This document shows, piece by piece, positions 1 through 10,470 of a stretch of DNA of 64,000 nt (position 1 is its first letter; the number at the start of each line of letters is the position of its first letter). The stretch is from contig NC_088201.1 of assembly GCF_037126465.1 (NCBI RefSeq), positions 81,248,273-81,312,272 on the forward strand, in the 5' to 3' direction. Both the position numbers and the translations under genes were made by a program. This DNA is from Ornithodoros turicata (lineage: Eukaryota > Arthropoda > Arachnida > Ixodida > Argasidae). The notes below the pieces were generated by a model that saw nothing but the letters and a program-made list of their open reading frames with translations, ran no database searches and was not told where the DNA came from.

Positions 1-888
1 CTGGCCTAGAGCAAGTGATCCGAATCTGCGACTGGAACACTTGCACCTTACTTGGAGTTTAGCCCTGGCCAATCTCCCTTCTCCCAACGTTGTCCTGCTA
101 ATGTCTGGCTCATCGCTTTCTTCAAGAAGCAAAATCGCCAATGTACGACGCGAAATACCAGTCAAGGCGGAGACGCATTGCGAAGCGGCCATGTTAGCGA
201 AGAGACAAAGGAAATAGGAAGCGCGAGCGAGAAGTGATACGTCACGGAAAGTTCCGGTTGAATCTGCCTATTTTGGCGGAGCAGTCTGGGTTGCTCCTTG
301 GACCGACCTTGGCTTGAAGGCCGCTCCAAAGCTCCATTTGTAAGACTCCGGCACTGTTCTCAGTCTGCGAATAGAACAGACTTGCTCCCGGCGGAGCAGC
401 AAGACTTGCTCCGTAAGCGCTCCGAATCTGCCATAGGAATTCAACATAAGAGTCATGGTCACGTACGGTCACGTGGCATATGTCAAATTACACCGACATT
501 CCGTTCTGGACATAGATACAGAAATAACTGTGTTAGCGATGCTGGCATTTCGCTTGCGTGACTTGATTATGGTTTGTAACACCAGTTGCATAATTGTGCA
601 ATTACCACTTTTATCAGAAGTAACAGGCACTGCAAGGCAGTACCACCGCCAGCGGTGGACGCGTTGCTTAGCATTACATCGGAAGCTCATGATGCTTACT
701 CGACGTGGTTGTGCTCGATTTCGCTCGATTTCGTCACCAACAGAAGACCGTGAAAACAACCGAGAGCAAAGGCTTAGAGGGACTCTTTCCATTGTAGAGG
801 TCCGCGGGGGTTTGGGCGTAGAATCAACCTAGGTGCGCGCACCCCGCCGCGCGCCCCAGGTTCCGTTTCATATCCCCGCTGACATTCA
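1..888. other. Intergenic, no gene recognised
   Basis: No convincing coding region. At about 255-440 there is a block saturated with short inverted GGAGC/GCTCC words, beginning and ending near the word GAATCTGCC. It may be a small repeat-armed MITE, but I could not fix its ends. Confidence 0.4.
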
Positions 889-893
889 TCATT

Positions 894-1058
894 AGTGAGC
901 TTTAGGGCATCGTACGCTATCGCCTTTGCGTACGTAAGGCATAGCGTTGGTGCTTCTGCGTACGCACAAAACAAAGAGAATTTCGCGCATTGCGCAGAAC
1001 AACCACGCTATCCCTTACGCACGCAAAGGTGACAGCGTCCGACGCATGATAACTCACT
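894..1058. repeat. Palindromic MITE, family M1 copy 1
   Basis: A short element whose two halves are inverted copies, running from AGTGAGCTTTAGGGCATCGT to a matching end at ACTCACT. The flanks are ATT on both sides, consistent with a 3-bp target duplication. Related copies lie at 8618-8784 and 17708-17875. All share inner blocks resembling CGTACGCTATCGCC and a TTACG-rich centre. No coding capacity. A 3-bp duplication would suit a PIF/Harbinger-type mobiliser, but that is inference. Confidence 0.7.
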
Positions 1059-1142
1059 ATTAATGAAACATATTCTTCCATCGTTAAAAAATAATAAAAG
1101 AAAAACACGCCACGTTCGTATGAGTCTGACCTTGTACATTTA

Positions 1143-1316
1143 GGCCGGACTCACACGAACGTGACGTTCTATTGCGTCCGTGAAAAACGGACGTGGGAGC
1201 CGTCACATCCCTGTGAAAGTGTGTCCGCTTACGATCCGCATGCAGCCGCCCATCAGCATGCGTTTTCCTCAGAAACGGGTCGTGCGTTGCGTTCCTCGTG
1301 ACGGACATAAGATTCG

Positions 1317-1347
<31 letters not shown>

Positions 1348-1446
1348 GAATGTGTAAACATCCCCATAGACTCTAATAGGTCCGTATGGTGTCCATTACA
1401 AGAACGGAGAGTACGTGGATGAGGAAAACGTCCGTGTGGGTCCGGT
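1143..1446. mobile_element. TIR element with internal poly(A)
   Basis: The left end GGCCGGACTCACACGAACG and the right end, which reads inward as AACCGGACCCACACGGACG, form imperfect terminal inverted repeats (about 16 of 19 positions agree). A run of about 26 A lies inside near 1318-1344. The ends are typical of non-autonomous DNA elements; the superfamily was not determined and no target duplication is obvious. Confidence 0.5.
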
Positions 1447-2984
1447 TTTATGTACATTACCTGTCAGAAAAAGGCGTACCCAAGTGCTTTTCACAAGTAA
1501 GAGTGATGGCGCTATCATTCTGGAGCCGGATGTTCAACTTTTCGTTATCCCATAACGCGCGTTAGATGAATCACTTCGGCCCGTGATTCGCCACGAGGTC
1601 TCGCGTGAGCCTATAGGCCCCGTGCGGTATTGTTTCGAGGGGGCGACGATAGCGCCCCAAGCCACCCAAGCGACGGGGAGGTGCGAAACCGTACTGAAGG
1701 CGAATCCGCTCTCGCCTTCCTGCCGTACGCAGCTGCTGTTGCTGTTGTTGTTGTTTTTTTTTTCGACTTTTGCTATGACCAGTATGTTTCGGGTACCCCA
1801 GATCCACATGGCTCATATTGCTGCGTCGTTGGCAGCTCCGAGAACCCAGGAAAGTATGAGGTTTTATCGTTTCCCTGCCCGGCTGTACAAGCGCGGCCGC
1901 AGGCAACGCTGGATACAAGTCATTTGGTGCGGCAACAAAGCATGATCTATCCTGCAAATTCTACTCATATGATACCTGCGTCCTGTTTTACAGTAAATGT
2001 CAACGTCTTCATTTCTGCATATCATTTATTTTACTACGTTGTATCAAATGCATCGAGGTAAAACTTCTGTACACACATCATCTGCTGTGCATAATGTTTG
2101 CACACCAGTTTCATTGTACCAGAAAATAACTGGTGTTGAAAACAATCAGGCTTCTCTTAGTCTTCCCTTCCTTTCGAAATTGGGATTTATCCCGCCACTG
2201 TGGTAAATCGATGATAGACATTCGTGCCGATTGAGGAATATCGCCACTGCCGCATCGTGTTTACATTTGCTGACCGTAGGGTTTGTGGTTTTCGGCATTT
2301 ACTTTCAAGCAAATTCAGGGGGTGGTTATTCGACATTTATATGGTTTAGTAAAAATCGGATTATTTCTGCAGCTATGTTCCGTCTATGGGATGTCTATCT
2401 AATTGCACGCGAAGCAATGCCTATTTTGTGAGTGAGGGAAACAACCAACTAGCAAAAGTGAAATACTAAATGAACAGTGGCGTTTATCATCAGTACCAAA
2501 GAGGCAAACAAGGAAAACCTATCTTTTGTTGTAATATATGCAGGCGTACATGACCATACTCACATCCGCACAGCGGTCCGCTTTTTGGGAATATGCCGAA
2601 TTTGAAAGAAAAGTCATCCGGAGGATGGTTTTCGACATTTTTCTGAAAAATGTCGAAAACATTGCGCAACATTTTTCTGAAAAATGTCGAAAACCACAAA
2701 ACCTACGTCTGAGATAAGCATGAACCTGAAACGGGAAGACTAGTTGAGAAAAGGCATGTTGCTGTCACCGCACTGTAGCTTCCCGGGTGTTCGAAGACAT
2801 CTTCACTTCAGAAACGTATCCGGACTCATAAAGCCTTCCTTGGTCTACAGTTGTACATGTGTACCTCAAAAAAGAGAAACACTGCTTCTTTAGGAGTTCG
2901 GAAGCCGCATCTAAGTTTAAGTAGCCCACCACAACTTGGTGCTAGCTGTTGCGTTCGCCATTGCGCAACACACGACACCACCCA
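1447..2984. other. Intergenic; CTG/TTG run and a duplicated hairpin
   Basis: No gene recognised. A CTG/TTG then T-rich run at about 1732-1760 creates polyglutamine or polyleucine in shadow reading frames. At 2633-2657 and 2668-2693 the palindromic word CATTTTTCTGAAAAATGTCG occurs twice, so two small hairpins sit side by side. A looser relative of the first flank (GGTTATTCGACATTT) is at about 2325-2340. Confidence 0.4.
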
Positions 2985-3085
2985 GCGGTCAGTTCAGTCC
3001 ACTGATCTCTATGTATAAAGGCTGGATCGCGCATGGGAGAGGGGCTCGTGGGGGAGAGGCGTGCCTTCGGGCCGCCATGTTGGTG
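2985..3085 (+). promoter_or_regulatory. Promoter-like repeat block, copy A
   Basis: The block contains CACTGATCTC, then a TATAAAGG-type box at about 3013, the shared word GGCTGGATCGCG, a G-rich stretch and GGGCCGCCATGTTGG, which matches a YY1-type site. The same order of words is found on the minus strand at 6356-6440. A TATA-like box followed about 55 bp later by a YY1-type site suggests a promoter carried by a repeat, perhaps the 5' end of a retroelement. No transcript data are available. Confidence 0.4.
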
Positions 3086-3106
3086 GGCCATAAAGTGCTA
3101 TGTGTG

Positions 3107-3796
3107 CCCATAGAAAACAATGGGAGGCAACAGAGATTGTGAGTATTTATTGCGCTGCTAGCATTGATCGTTGTTTATCATCACACAATTTTGTAAGGTG
3201 CCAGTATACCGATGTATCCTAACAGTGTTTCACAGGTGTCCTGCCGTTCGATTCTTAATTACGTTATGTTTTGCATTTCGAAACTAGACCGTCAGTGCAG
3301 TGCAGCGCTGGGGATTGTACTATACAGCACGTTTCCCAGCCAATATTTCAATAAGAAACGACTTGAGGTTAACAACAACCATGTATATAATATCCCGTAC
3401 TGCGTTCTGGACAAAAATTGTTCCATAAAGAACGGTCCGGGAAAAGATATACTCGCATGGCAGAAAGAGATCGTTCTGTAGAATCACAGCCGTTGTTTTA
3501 GCCGTGTATGCGTTTAGTATGATTTATATCAAGCATCGCCTTAGAAAGAGTCTTTTAGTAAACGACAGTGGTGCTTTGCCTCGCAAATATGGACACACCG
3601 AAGCAGCCCAAATAATTACTTCACGCAATTAGATCACACTCGTTAGGACAGTTAATCAGGTAGTGATGTAAGCTTAATTAATTAAGTTACTTAGAAAGTG
3701 GTAACACCTCCTTGAGACACAGGACTTATCTCTTTTTGAAGTACAGCCCTTCTATGTTTGTTTGCTTCTTCCTTTATTTGTTCTGATTATTTGCAG
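3107..3796. other. Intergenic, nothing recognised
   Basis: No gene or repeat structure is evident in this AT-rich stretch. Confidence 0.3.
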
Positions 3797-4106
3797 GCGC
3801 GGTTGTGCCAAACTGAATGTCCTTCTCCAGCACTCACATGCTTTTGTTGAATACAACTGCAGCGTGAGAAAAGCTGCTTGGGGATGGGGTCCTGCTATCC
3901 AGTGCTGGCTTTGTCATGCTTGTTATGGGGAGCATGTTCCAAAAAATGCAGCCCCACGTATGGTCTTCAAATTGCAACAGGACAATTTGGAGCTTGAAAC
4001 AGTTGTGATTTTGTCATTTTGGTCCTCGTGTACCCAGTCTGTGAAACGCAAACAAAAAAGTCTAACACGATATGCTTTTGTAATGAAGATCACTGATGAT
4101 GAGTAA
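3797..4106 (+). CDS. Possible terminal exon, function unknown
   Basis: An open frame follows a plausible acceptor (TTATTTGCAG) at 3796 and runs about 103 residues to a stop. It is cysteine-rich in the middle (WLCHACYGEH) and contains AWGWGPAIQCW. I do not recognise a family. The downstream region to 4230 is AT-rich with repeated CAAGTTTATTCA words. The frame could be chance; no matching upstream exon was found. Confidence 0.2.
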
Positions 4107-4367
4107 AGAGAATATACGAGTTCAAGTTTATTCAATATTTTATATCATTCATTATATTATTCAACATTTTATGTCAAGTTTATACAACATCAAGTTTATT
4201 CAAGTTCAAGATTTATTTCTTGCACTTATGCATTTCAGGATACAATGAACGTGCAGGGAGGTCGCAAAAGACTACATTTATTGTTTTGTGCCCTTGCTAC
4301 AATGGCAATATATGTTTTAGGAATGACAATGGTCAGGTACGCTCTCTAAATTTGTAGCACTCAATTT

Positions 4368-4769
4368 TACACTCTAAATCTTTTCACACCTTTAAAGGTG
4401 TAATAGCGTGCATGGCGCACGCCTTTTTAGGTGTAATTTCGGTAACATCATAATGGAGCACGGTTTCGCACAACTTTTCTTTACTCGAGTGTTGTCTGTC
4501 CTCCAAAAATTCAGTCTTGCAACATCTCAACATTGTTCAACAGTGTTGTAGACACTTGCGCGTGCTCGATTATCGATAGCGATGCATATATGCATTAGAT
4601 CGTACCTACGATATCCAAGACATTATGAAAGCGAGATTTGCACTGACACTTGATCTTTAGTAATGTTTTCCGAATTTTGTAAAATATCATCCTGGAGATG
4701 CAATGTTACGCAACCAGATTGAATGTGCATAGCGCACACCTTTAAAGGTGTGAAAAAGTTTACAGTGTA
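4368..4769. mobile_element. 402-bp MITE with TACACT ends
   Basis: The left end TACACTCTAAATCTTTTCAC and the right end, which reads inward as TACACTGTAAACTTTTTCAC, form inverted repeats of about 50 bp. Both arms continue into the palindrome CACCTTTAAAGGTG and a GCGCAC block. There is no coding capacity. No clear target duplication is visible. Confidence 0.65.
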
Positions 4770-5628
4770 GGTTGGAATGAGCAATGAATAGCAACTTCCC
4801 TCCTGATATTGTCTCATATATGCTAAATTTTAAATTTAATGTGATTGAATATGTGATAATATAATAATAATATATAAGAATATAATATGTGATAAATGAA
4901 TGTGATCAACAGTAGATGTAAACAACATGAGTAGCCAGAGAAGTGCATTCTCAATAAATTTCTTCTTATAGCGTGTATGTGCATGCCTATTAACTGAAAC
5001 AATTATCACAGTTCACAATTATCACAGTATGAACAGTTGACAAGTTTCAATTTCTGAGAGTGTACTGTAGAGGCTGCTTAGATCTACAACAGTTCATACA
5101 ACGTATTATATACTGTGAATGCCTTTAAAAATCCCATGTGACACATATGCCTTTACTTTCTGGAGGTGTTGTGGTAGTCAAAGTTTGTGGGCATTACGCA
5201 GGTTCTGCACCCATTTCTTGAGTATGTCGAGGCAGCTGTGAAGTAACCTGCATTGATGATGATTATTCCAATTTTTATGGTGCATCAATAACAAAGGAAA
5301 TAATACATCAGAACATTGGTTTGGGTGCAACCAGTTAAAAATGAATATGTTGTTTAATAAATGCATTGGACAAATGTTAAAACATCAGTTTAAAGCATGG
5401 TTTACAATCCCTGTATCTTCTAAAAATTAAAAATATTAAAAACTCTTCTAAAAAGAATTATAATCTCTATTATATTGCTGGGTGAAGGAGCCTAAAGTGT
5501 AAGGTGTGTTTCTGACGGTGAACATGTAAGAAAATATGCAAAACTGAGAGAGGCTAACCACAGTGCGTGCACTGAGGTTGTTCCTTCCTGTAAAGTAGAA
5601 ACCAGTGGATGAGGAACGTGACACTTAC
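4770..5628. other. AT-rich intergenic
   Basis: Low-complexity AT-rich sequence (ATAATAATAT runs near 4850-4890). Nothing coding was recognised before the candidate exon at 5629. Confidence 0.3.
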
Positions 5629-5689
5629 CTGTACACCCAGCCGTATCACACTGCACAGATTATTCACTGGGTAGCCCTCATGACGAAAC
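5629..5689 (-). CDS. Possible small internal exon
   Basis: Read on the minus strand, a 61-base segment lies between an acceptor (TCTCAATACAG) and a strong donor (CAG followed by GTAAGT). Only one frame is fully open, encoding FRHEGYPVNNLCSVIRLGVQ. Another acceptor-like site (CTACTTTACAG) lies downstream on the same strand. I do not recognise the peptide. The splice signals, not homology, are the evidence, so confidence is low. Confidence 0.25.
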
Positions 5690-6355
5690 CTGTATTGAGA
5701 GACCACTTTTGCCTTAAGAACTGCTACAAATAGCGCGACACGCTACAAATTATTACTATCGTAACAAGCTGACGATACAGCTCAGACACAAAGGCATTAT
5801 TCAAGTCTCGCCACACCACCGTTACGCAAGATTCTTTGTCACAAATCAAACCAAGGCACAAAACAATACCAATACATGAAAAAAGGTGACAATCGTGGTC
5901 TCATTATGACGTAATACCGAACTTGTGCGTAAAGGTAATTCAAAGAAATGAATGTGGCACTTGCTTCCGCAGAGAACACGGTGTACCATGCTAGCAATGC
6001 ATGCAAAAAAGCGCTCGAGTGCTCGTACATATATTGATGACAACACTACCTGCGTAGTGTAACGTGTTCTTTCAAGCATATTATGCACTCAAACTGTATT
6101 TGCCGCAGGTTAAATTGCAAGTGTGGTCGATTGAACGTCGGAAGAGCGATCAAGCAACCTGCATCCAGTGCTCGTTTTGGGCAAAAAAACACTTTATAAT
6201 GGTCAACTAAATATACAGAATGGACGCCTATTTATTCATCGATAAAGAGTGACTCACCTGTATAAATTTAGGCCCTGTATCCTTGCCAGTACGGTTGGTA
6301 CGACCGTAATTGCAAGAAGTTGCCATGATCGCTGCGGCGACTGTTGTGGGTACAG
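5690..6355. other. Intergenic, nothing recognised
   Basis: No gene, repeat or RNA structure was recognised between the candidate exon and the promoter-like block. Confidence 0.3.
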
Positions 6356-6440
6356 TAGATGGCGGCCGGTTTCTTCACGCTCGCGCTCCCTATCCGCGAT
6401 CCAGCCTTTTACAATCGAGATCAGTGGTTCAGTCATACCG
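6356..6440 (-). promoter_or_regulatory. Promoter-like repeat block, copy B
   Basis: Read on the minus strand it repeats the words of the 2985-3085 block: CCACTGATCTC, AAAGGCTGGATCGCG, a GAGCGCGAGCG stretch and CCGGCCGCCAT (YY1-type site). The TATA-like box is reduced to TGTAAAAGG. It is probably another copy of the same repeat rather than a gene-specific promoter. Confidence 0.4.
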
Positions 6441-7049
6441 ATTTTCACCGCAAGTGGCGCATGTGTCAAATTTTCGCCGCGCCTTCTGGTTAGCGCACGG
6501 GGCATGGCTTTCGAGCGCGCGAACTTTAAATATAACGATAACGATCGCTATGTGAATGTTCAATATCGGGACCCTGGCCAATCGTTGACTTTCAGCGTCT
6601 GGTTTGGTGAAGTCGTGTTTTAAGAGTGGGTGACATCGCCGTCACCTCTGATGTAACGTTCGTAATGCAGCAGAAATACGGCATAGCAATGCAAAAAACA
6701 ATGTTTTTGCATTGTCTACGCTCTCAAAACTGAACAAGGCCAATTCACATTGTTGATATCGATCTGCCTTCTGATTGTTGAAATAAAAATGTAGAAAACT
6801 GCATGTGGAAACAATAAACTTTTTTCAACTGCACGGGGTCAACAATTACAAAGACAGCAGAATTATTTTATTTGCGTAATGACGGCAAATAACAAGCTGT
6901 GAATAGTGAATTTATTTCTCTGTGTAATAAAAGCTTGGTGTATTGCTCTGCACAGCTTGTTGACTGATACGGCTCAAAATACGATATTGGTCTGACATAC
7001 ATATACATACACACACACATACGGATATATACAAAGGAAAAATAGCTAA
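6441..7049. other. Intergenic, nothing recognised
   Basis: No convincing coding region. The stretch ends in CA/TA-rich low complexity at about 6995-7030. Confidence 0.3.
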
Positions 7050-7129
7050 AGCTGTATGGCTGCACGTTGAGCATATGTTTACAATTTGATCGTGCACTCC
7101 CAGCCGAGGCTGGGAGTGCACGATCCAGG

Positions 7130-7163
<34 letters not shown>

Positions 7164-7165
7164 GG
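7050..7165 (-). repeat. Penelope-type terminal fragment with (TA)n
   Basis: The segment TGGCTGCACGTTGAGCATAT resembles the unit repeated at 58.7-59.2 kb. It is followed by a perfect 18-bp palindrome, GATCGTGCACTCCCAGCC at 7088-7105 and its complement at 7108-7125, and then (TA)n at 7132-7161. The same CGTGCACTCCCAGCC word and a (TA)n tract flank the hammerhead motif at 59.27 kb. Here the ribozyme core is missing and only its stem I arm remains, inverted on itself. Confidence 0.55.
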
Positions 7166-7749
7166 AGACTAAGCCTATGATGTGTAACCCATATTGCCAG
7201 CGGTCCAGTGCAAAGAAAGAGTCCCGGCAAAGATGAACGTCGGCGAACTTCGTTGACGTTAGAATTTCATCCATCCCGTTGTTGTAGTTATGTATGGTGG
7301 ATGAATTTATTTGTAAGCAGAATCTGGAGTATTCCTTACGGATACAGTAATGGCCCTCTCGAAACTGTGTCATCCTGCGTCAGTCCTGGTGCGGAGAATT
7401 CGGGGTGTATCGCACCAACTTTCCTATCAGCTCACCATCATTTCCTAGCAGCTAGCAATCCATGAATGAACAGTAGCAGGTTCTAATTTTTGTGACCAAT
7501 CTCTCTCTACATTACCTTCGTTTGCATATGTTGCTGCGCCCAGGAACTCGGACGCAGCAATGCCCTGCTTGGAGTATTATGGGTACTGCATGTTCAGACG
7601 AGCATCAGTTCTAAGCAACGATTACAGAAGAAGTAAAGCCCTTACAGTGCTCTCAATCATTAGTTATTGCCGTTTAGCCGCTAAATGCTGCAGCAGTCAA
7701 GTCCACTTTCAATATAGTAACCATGACCAACGGAAAAGAATAGTGACCA
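7166..7749. other. Intergenic, nothing recognised
   Basis: No gene recognised. A TTTATT near 7303 could serve as a minus-strand AATAAA signal for the exon at 7750-8295, but this is weak. Confidence 0.3.
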
Positions 7750-8295
7750 TCACTTTGTTTGACGGGCCCCTGCATTCAACTGTCCATCTTGAGTGTCTTC
7801 TGCAGTTCTGCCGATCTGAACGAACGGATGTCCACCAGCTACACCACTTACTACAGGCCATTTCACAGTGTTCGCAGGCAACACCGTAAAGGGTCCACCA
7901 CTCCACGGCTTTTGGACAACCCACGGCTGGCTACTGGCCCACGGGTCGCTGGGCCACGGCTGTGCTGACACCCATGGATGGCCACCGTGATGGTGCTTGA
8001 TCACTGACTGTGGCACAATAACGATAACTGCTGGCTTCGGTGTAGTAGTCGGCGGTGGTGCCGGTTTAGGAGTGGTGGGTGGCGGCGGGGGCTTCGGTGT
8101 AGTCGGTGGAGGTGTAGTCGGAGGCCTTGTGGTAGGTGGTGGGGGAGGTTTCGGGGTGGTTGTTGTAGGAGGCGGTACCATGCAGAGGTACTTGACGTAG
8201 ACAGGAACGGCTTTGCCAAACTTCCCGACGGTGTAGTGGACGCCCGTGCCACAGGGGACAAACTGCGAGGACGGTGGAGTCGCTACCGGTGCCAC
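7750..8295 (-). CDS. Pro/Thr-rich (mucin-like) protein, terminal exon
   Basis: On the minus strand an acceptor (CTCAAATCAG) at 8296 opens a frame of about 181 residues ending at a stop at 7750. It starts VAPVATPPSSQFVPCGTG, continues through a short valine/lysine segment (GKFGKAVPVYVKYLC), then about 55 residues of PPPTT/TPKPPPP repeats, a valine-rich stretch, a Trp-Pro-rich block (PWVSAQPWPSDPWASSQPW) and a glycine-rich tail. The Pro/Thr repeats would be heavily O-glycosylated in a secreted mucin-like or cuticular protein. No signal peptide lies in this exon, so a 5' exon would be needed upstream (above 8.3 kb). The repeat is in frame and the non-repeat flanks are also open, which argues for a real gene. 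The family is not identified. Confidence 0.5.
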   Translation of the reverse strand: MAPVATPPSSQFVPCGTGVHYTVGKFGKAVPVYVKYLCMVPPPTTTTPKPPPPPTTRPPTTPPPTTPKPPPPPTTPKPAPPPTTTPKPAVIVIVPQSVIKHHHGGHPWVSAQPWPSDPWASSQPWVVQKPWSGGPFTVLPANTVKWPVVSGVAGGHPFVQIGRTAEDTQDGQLNAGARQTK

Positions 8296-8617
8296 CTGAT
8301 TTGAGATGTACGTGATTAAAAGAAGCCTTAATCTGCAAATTACACACAATGAGTGGGCTCGGAAGACGCCCAAAACCAGACACATGCCTCGAATCCGTAC
8401 TTCTTTACAGGTAAATCATCCAAACGACCTGCCCCTGATTTTTCTATCGCCAGCTTCTTTCCTTGCTGCACCGCGGAGAATGTGTGCTTCACTTGTCGAC
8501 AAGTATATCTAATTCGCGTGTTTGCTGGGCGTTTCAGAGCAACTCGCTCTGGGACAGAGCGCCCTTTTTTGCTTTGCAGCGACAGCTCGGATTCGGGAGA
8601 AACTCGGACGAATCACT
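8296..8617. other. Intron-like or intergenic
   Basis: Sequence upstream of the Pro/Thr-rich exon on its strand. No signal-peptide exon was recognised here. Confidence 0.3.
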
Positions 8618-8784
8618 GGTGAGTTTTGGTGCATCATACGTTATCGCTGTAGCGTACGTACGCGATAGCGTTGGTGGTTCCGCGCAAGCGCAAAACCTAA
8701 AGAGAGCTTCACGCATTGCGCAGAACCACCACGCTGTCCCTTACGTGCGCAAAGGCGATAGCGTACGATGCACTAAAACTCTCT
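8618..8784. repeat. Palindromic MITE, family M1 copy 2
   Basis: Ends TGAGTTTTGGTGCATCATAC and, inverted, GAGTTTTAGTGCATCGTACG, with inner ACGCGATAGCG and TTACG-type blocks as in the 0.9-kb and 17.7-kb copies. No clean target duplication remains. Confidence 0.65.
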
Positions 8785-9387
8785 GCTATCTTGAGTTCCG
8801 GACCTTGTGCGATCGAACGATAAGAAGCGTTGGGATGACTCTCTGGCATACGGACGTCAATTTCCGTCAGGCTCTTGTCTAGATTGCATCTGTCTTGCTC
8901 TAGTGGGTTCCGGCCCTCGCTGACGGATTAAACGCCGGCAGCGTATAATTGGATTATAAGCGAATTATATGTCGCGCAGGGACATCGGGAATATCTCAGA
9001 ATAAAGGCCTCATTCGACCCCACGCCCTTCATGTTGCGAGTCGGATACGTTAGAACTACGCCACTGCCGCAGCGGTACAGGTGGCTGCAGAGGCGAATAT
9101 CGCCTCTCCAGCTACCTATAGAGGCGCTCGCGTCGTCCTCAAGATGGCGGAGAAAAGAATGATTGCCGATCGATGAGTCTACCTGCTTTTGCACGTATTC
9201 TTTCGTGAGACATGTTTCAAGAATTGTACAAATAACATAACTCGCGTGTCATTTCCCGCTTTCTTCGCTCTTTTCGTTCACACAGCCCTTTGACACCTGT
9301 TGTGAATTGTTAGAGCACATATTTTCCAAACAAGTAAATCATGATCAAGTAACATCATTACTGGAAGAAAATGGATAACTAACTTGT
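8785..9387. other. Intergenic, nothing recognised
   Basis: No gene recognised. A short AAGATGGCGGAG word (YY1-like) occurs near 9141 without other promoter context. Confidence 0.3.
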
Positions 9388-10470
9388 TTGCAGCATCGAT
9401 TCCGTAGGGACTACTCCGCTGTCATGGCCCTGTCTGATTTCATCCACGACTTGGCATTAGCTTTAGATAATAATCTACAAATTGACATTTTGTCTTTGCA
9501 TCTCTCCATGGCATTTGACCGCGTACGTACTCTATAGAAAACCGACACCTAATACCAAGATCGTGGCTTGACTCCGGGACTACATGTGTGGTCGAACGCA
9601 GTTTGTGGGATATAGTGAACTTAAGTCATCCTGCGAACATCTGAGGTATACCACAGGAGTCAGTCTTGAGACCTTTGCTGTTTCTTGTTTGTATAAACGA
9701 CATGTTAAATAACATTAATTGTAAAGCATGTTTATTCGCTGACGACTGAATAATATATCGCGGGATATATTCCGAAAAACATAGGGAAAATATATCGGCA
9801 AGGCCGATCGGCTTTTGCGGTATTCTTTCCTTATGGCTCACCATTCCGATCGGCCTTGCTCATCGGCATACTGAGGACGCACCTTTACAAAGCAGTTTAT
9901 AATACGTCAACGAATGGTATAACAAATCGCAAATGATGTTGACCATTGACAAAACTGTATGTATGTCGGTTACATGTAGAACACAGGCCTTGCCAACATC
10001 ATACTACTTGCAAGGAAGCTTAGTAAAGAAAACACACTGGTACAAATATCTTGGGGTCGCCATCCAGTCCGATTTGAGATAGAACTTTCACGTGCGGTTA
10101 ATCGGCATTACAGTCAAGAGAAAGCTGTACTATCTTAGAAGAGCACTGCTGTATACTACTGCTTAGGTACGACTACCGGCATATACGTAGAACACTCCTG
10201 TTACCGATCGTCACGTACGCATAGGCAACTTGGGACCCCTATACCACAACTCTTTTCGAATTGTCGCTACTGTGGCTAACGGGTAGGCAAAGGACAATAT
10301 ACAACCGTTGACCGTGATAGCCAGAGCAGACTGTCGCTCTGCACTACTTTCGAATTGTCGCCACTATATGTTTGTATTACGTGTACGTATTGTAATTAAT
10401 GTACCTTCCCCACTGCTTCCTGGGTCTTTCATGGACCAGCAGTATTCTGAAATAAATAAGTTGTTATATT
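9388..10470 (+). pseudogene. Non-LTR retrotransposon reverse transcriptase remnant
   Basis: Several out-of-frame segments together give the order expected of a non-LTR reverse transcriptase. First is QHRFRRDYSAVMALSDFIHD, then the SLHLSMAFDRV motif (consensus D-x-x-KAFD), then LRDYMCGRTQF, then GIPQESVLRPLLFL followed by YINDM, then the catalytic LFADD at about 9735, and finally YKYLGV and KLYYLRRAL. Stops and frameshifts interrupt every part and the 5' end is missing. The tail near 10450 carries AAATAAATAAG, a likely 3' end. The motif set suits Jockey- or CR1-type elements; the clade is not resolved. No function can remain. Confidence 0.8.

Noticed and set aside
1571..1957. Open frames with polyglutamine on both strands
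   Set aside because: They arise from a CTG/TTG and poly(T) tract; no motif or splice context supports them.
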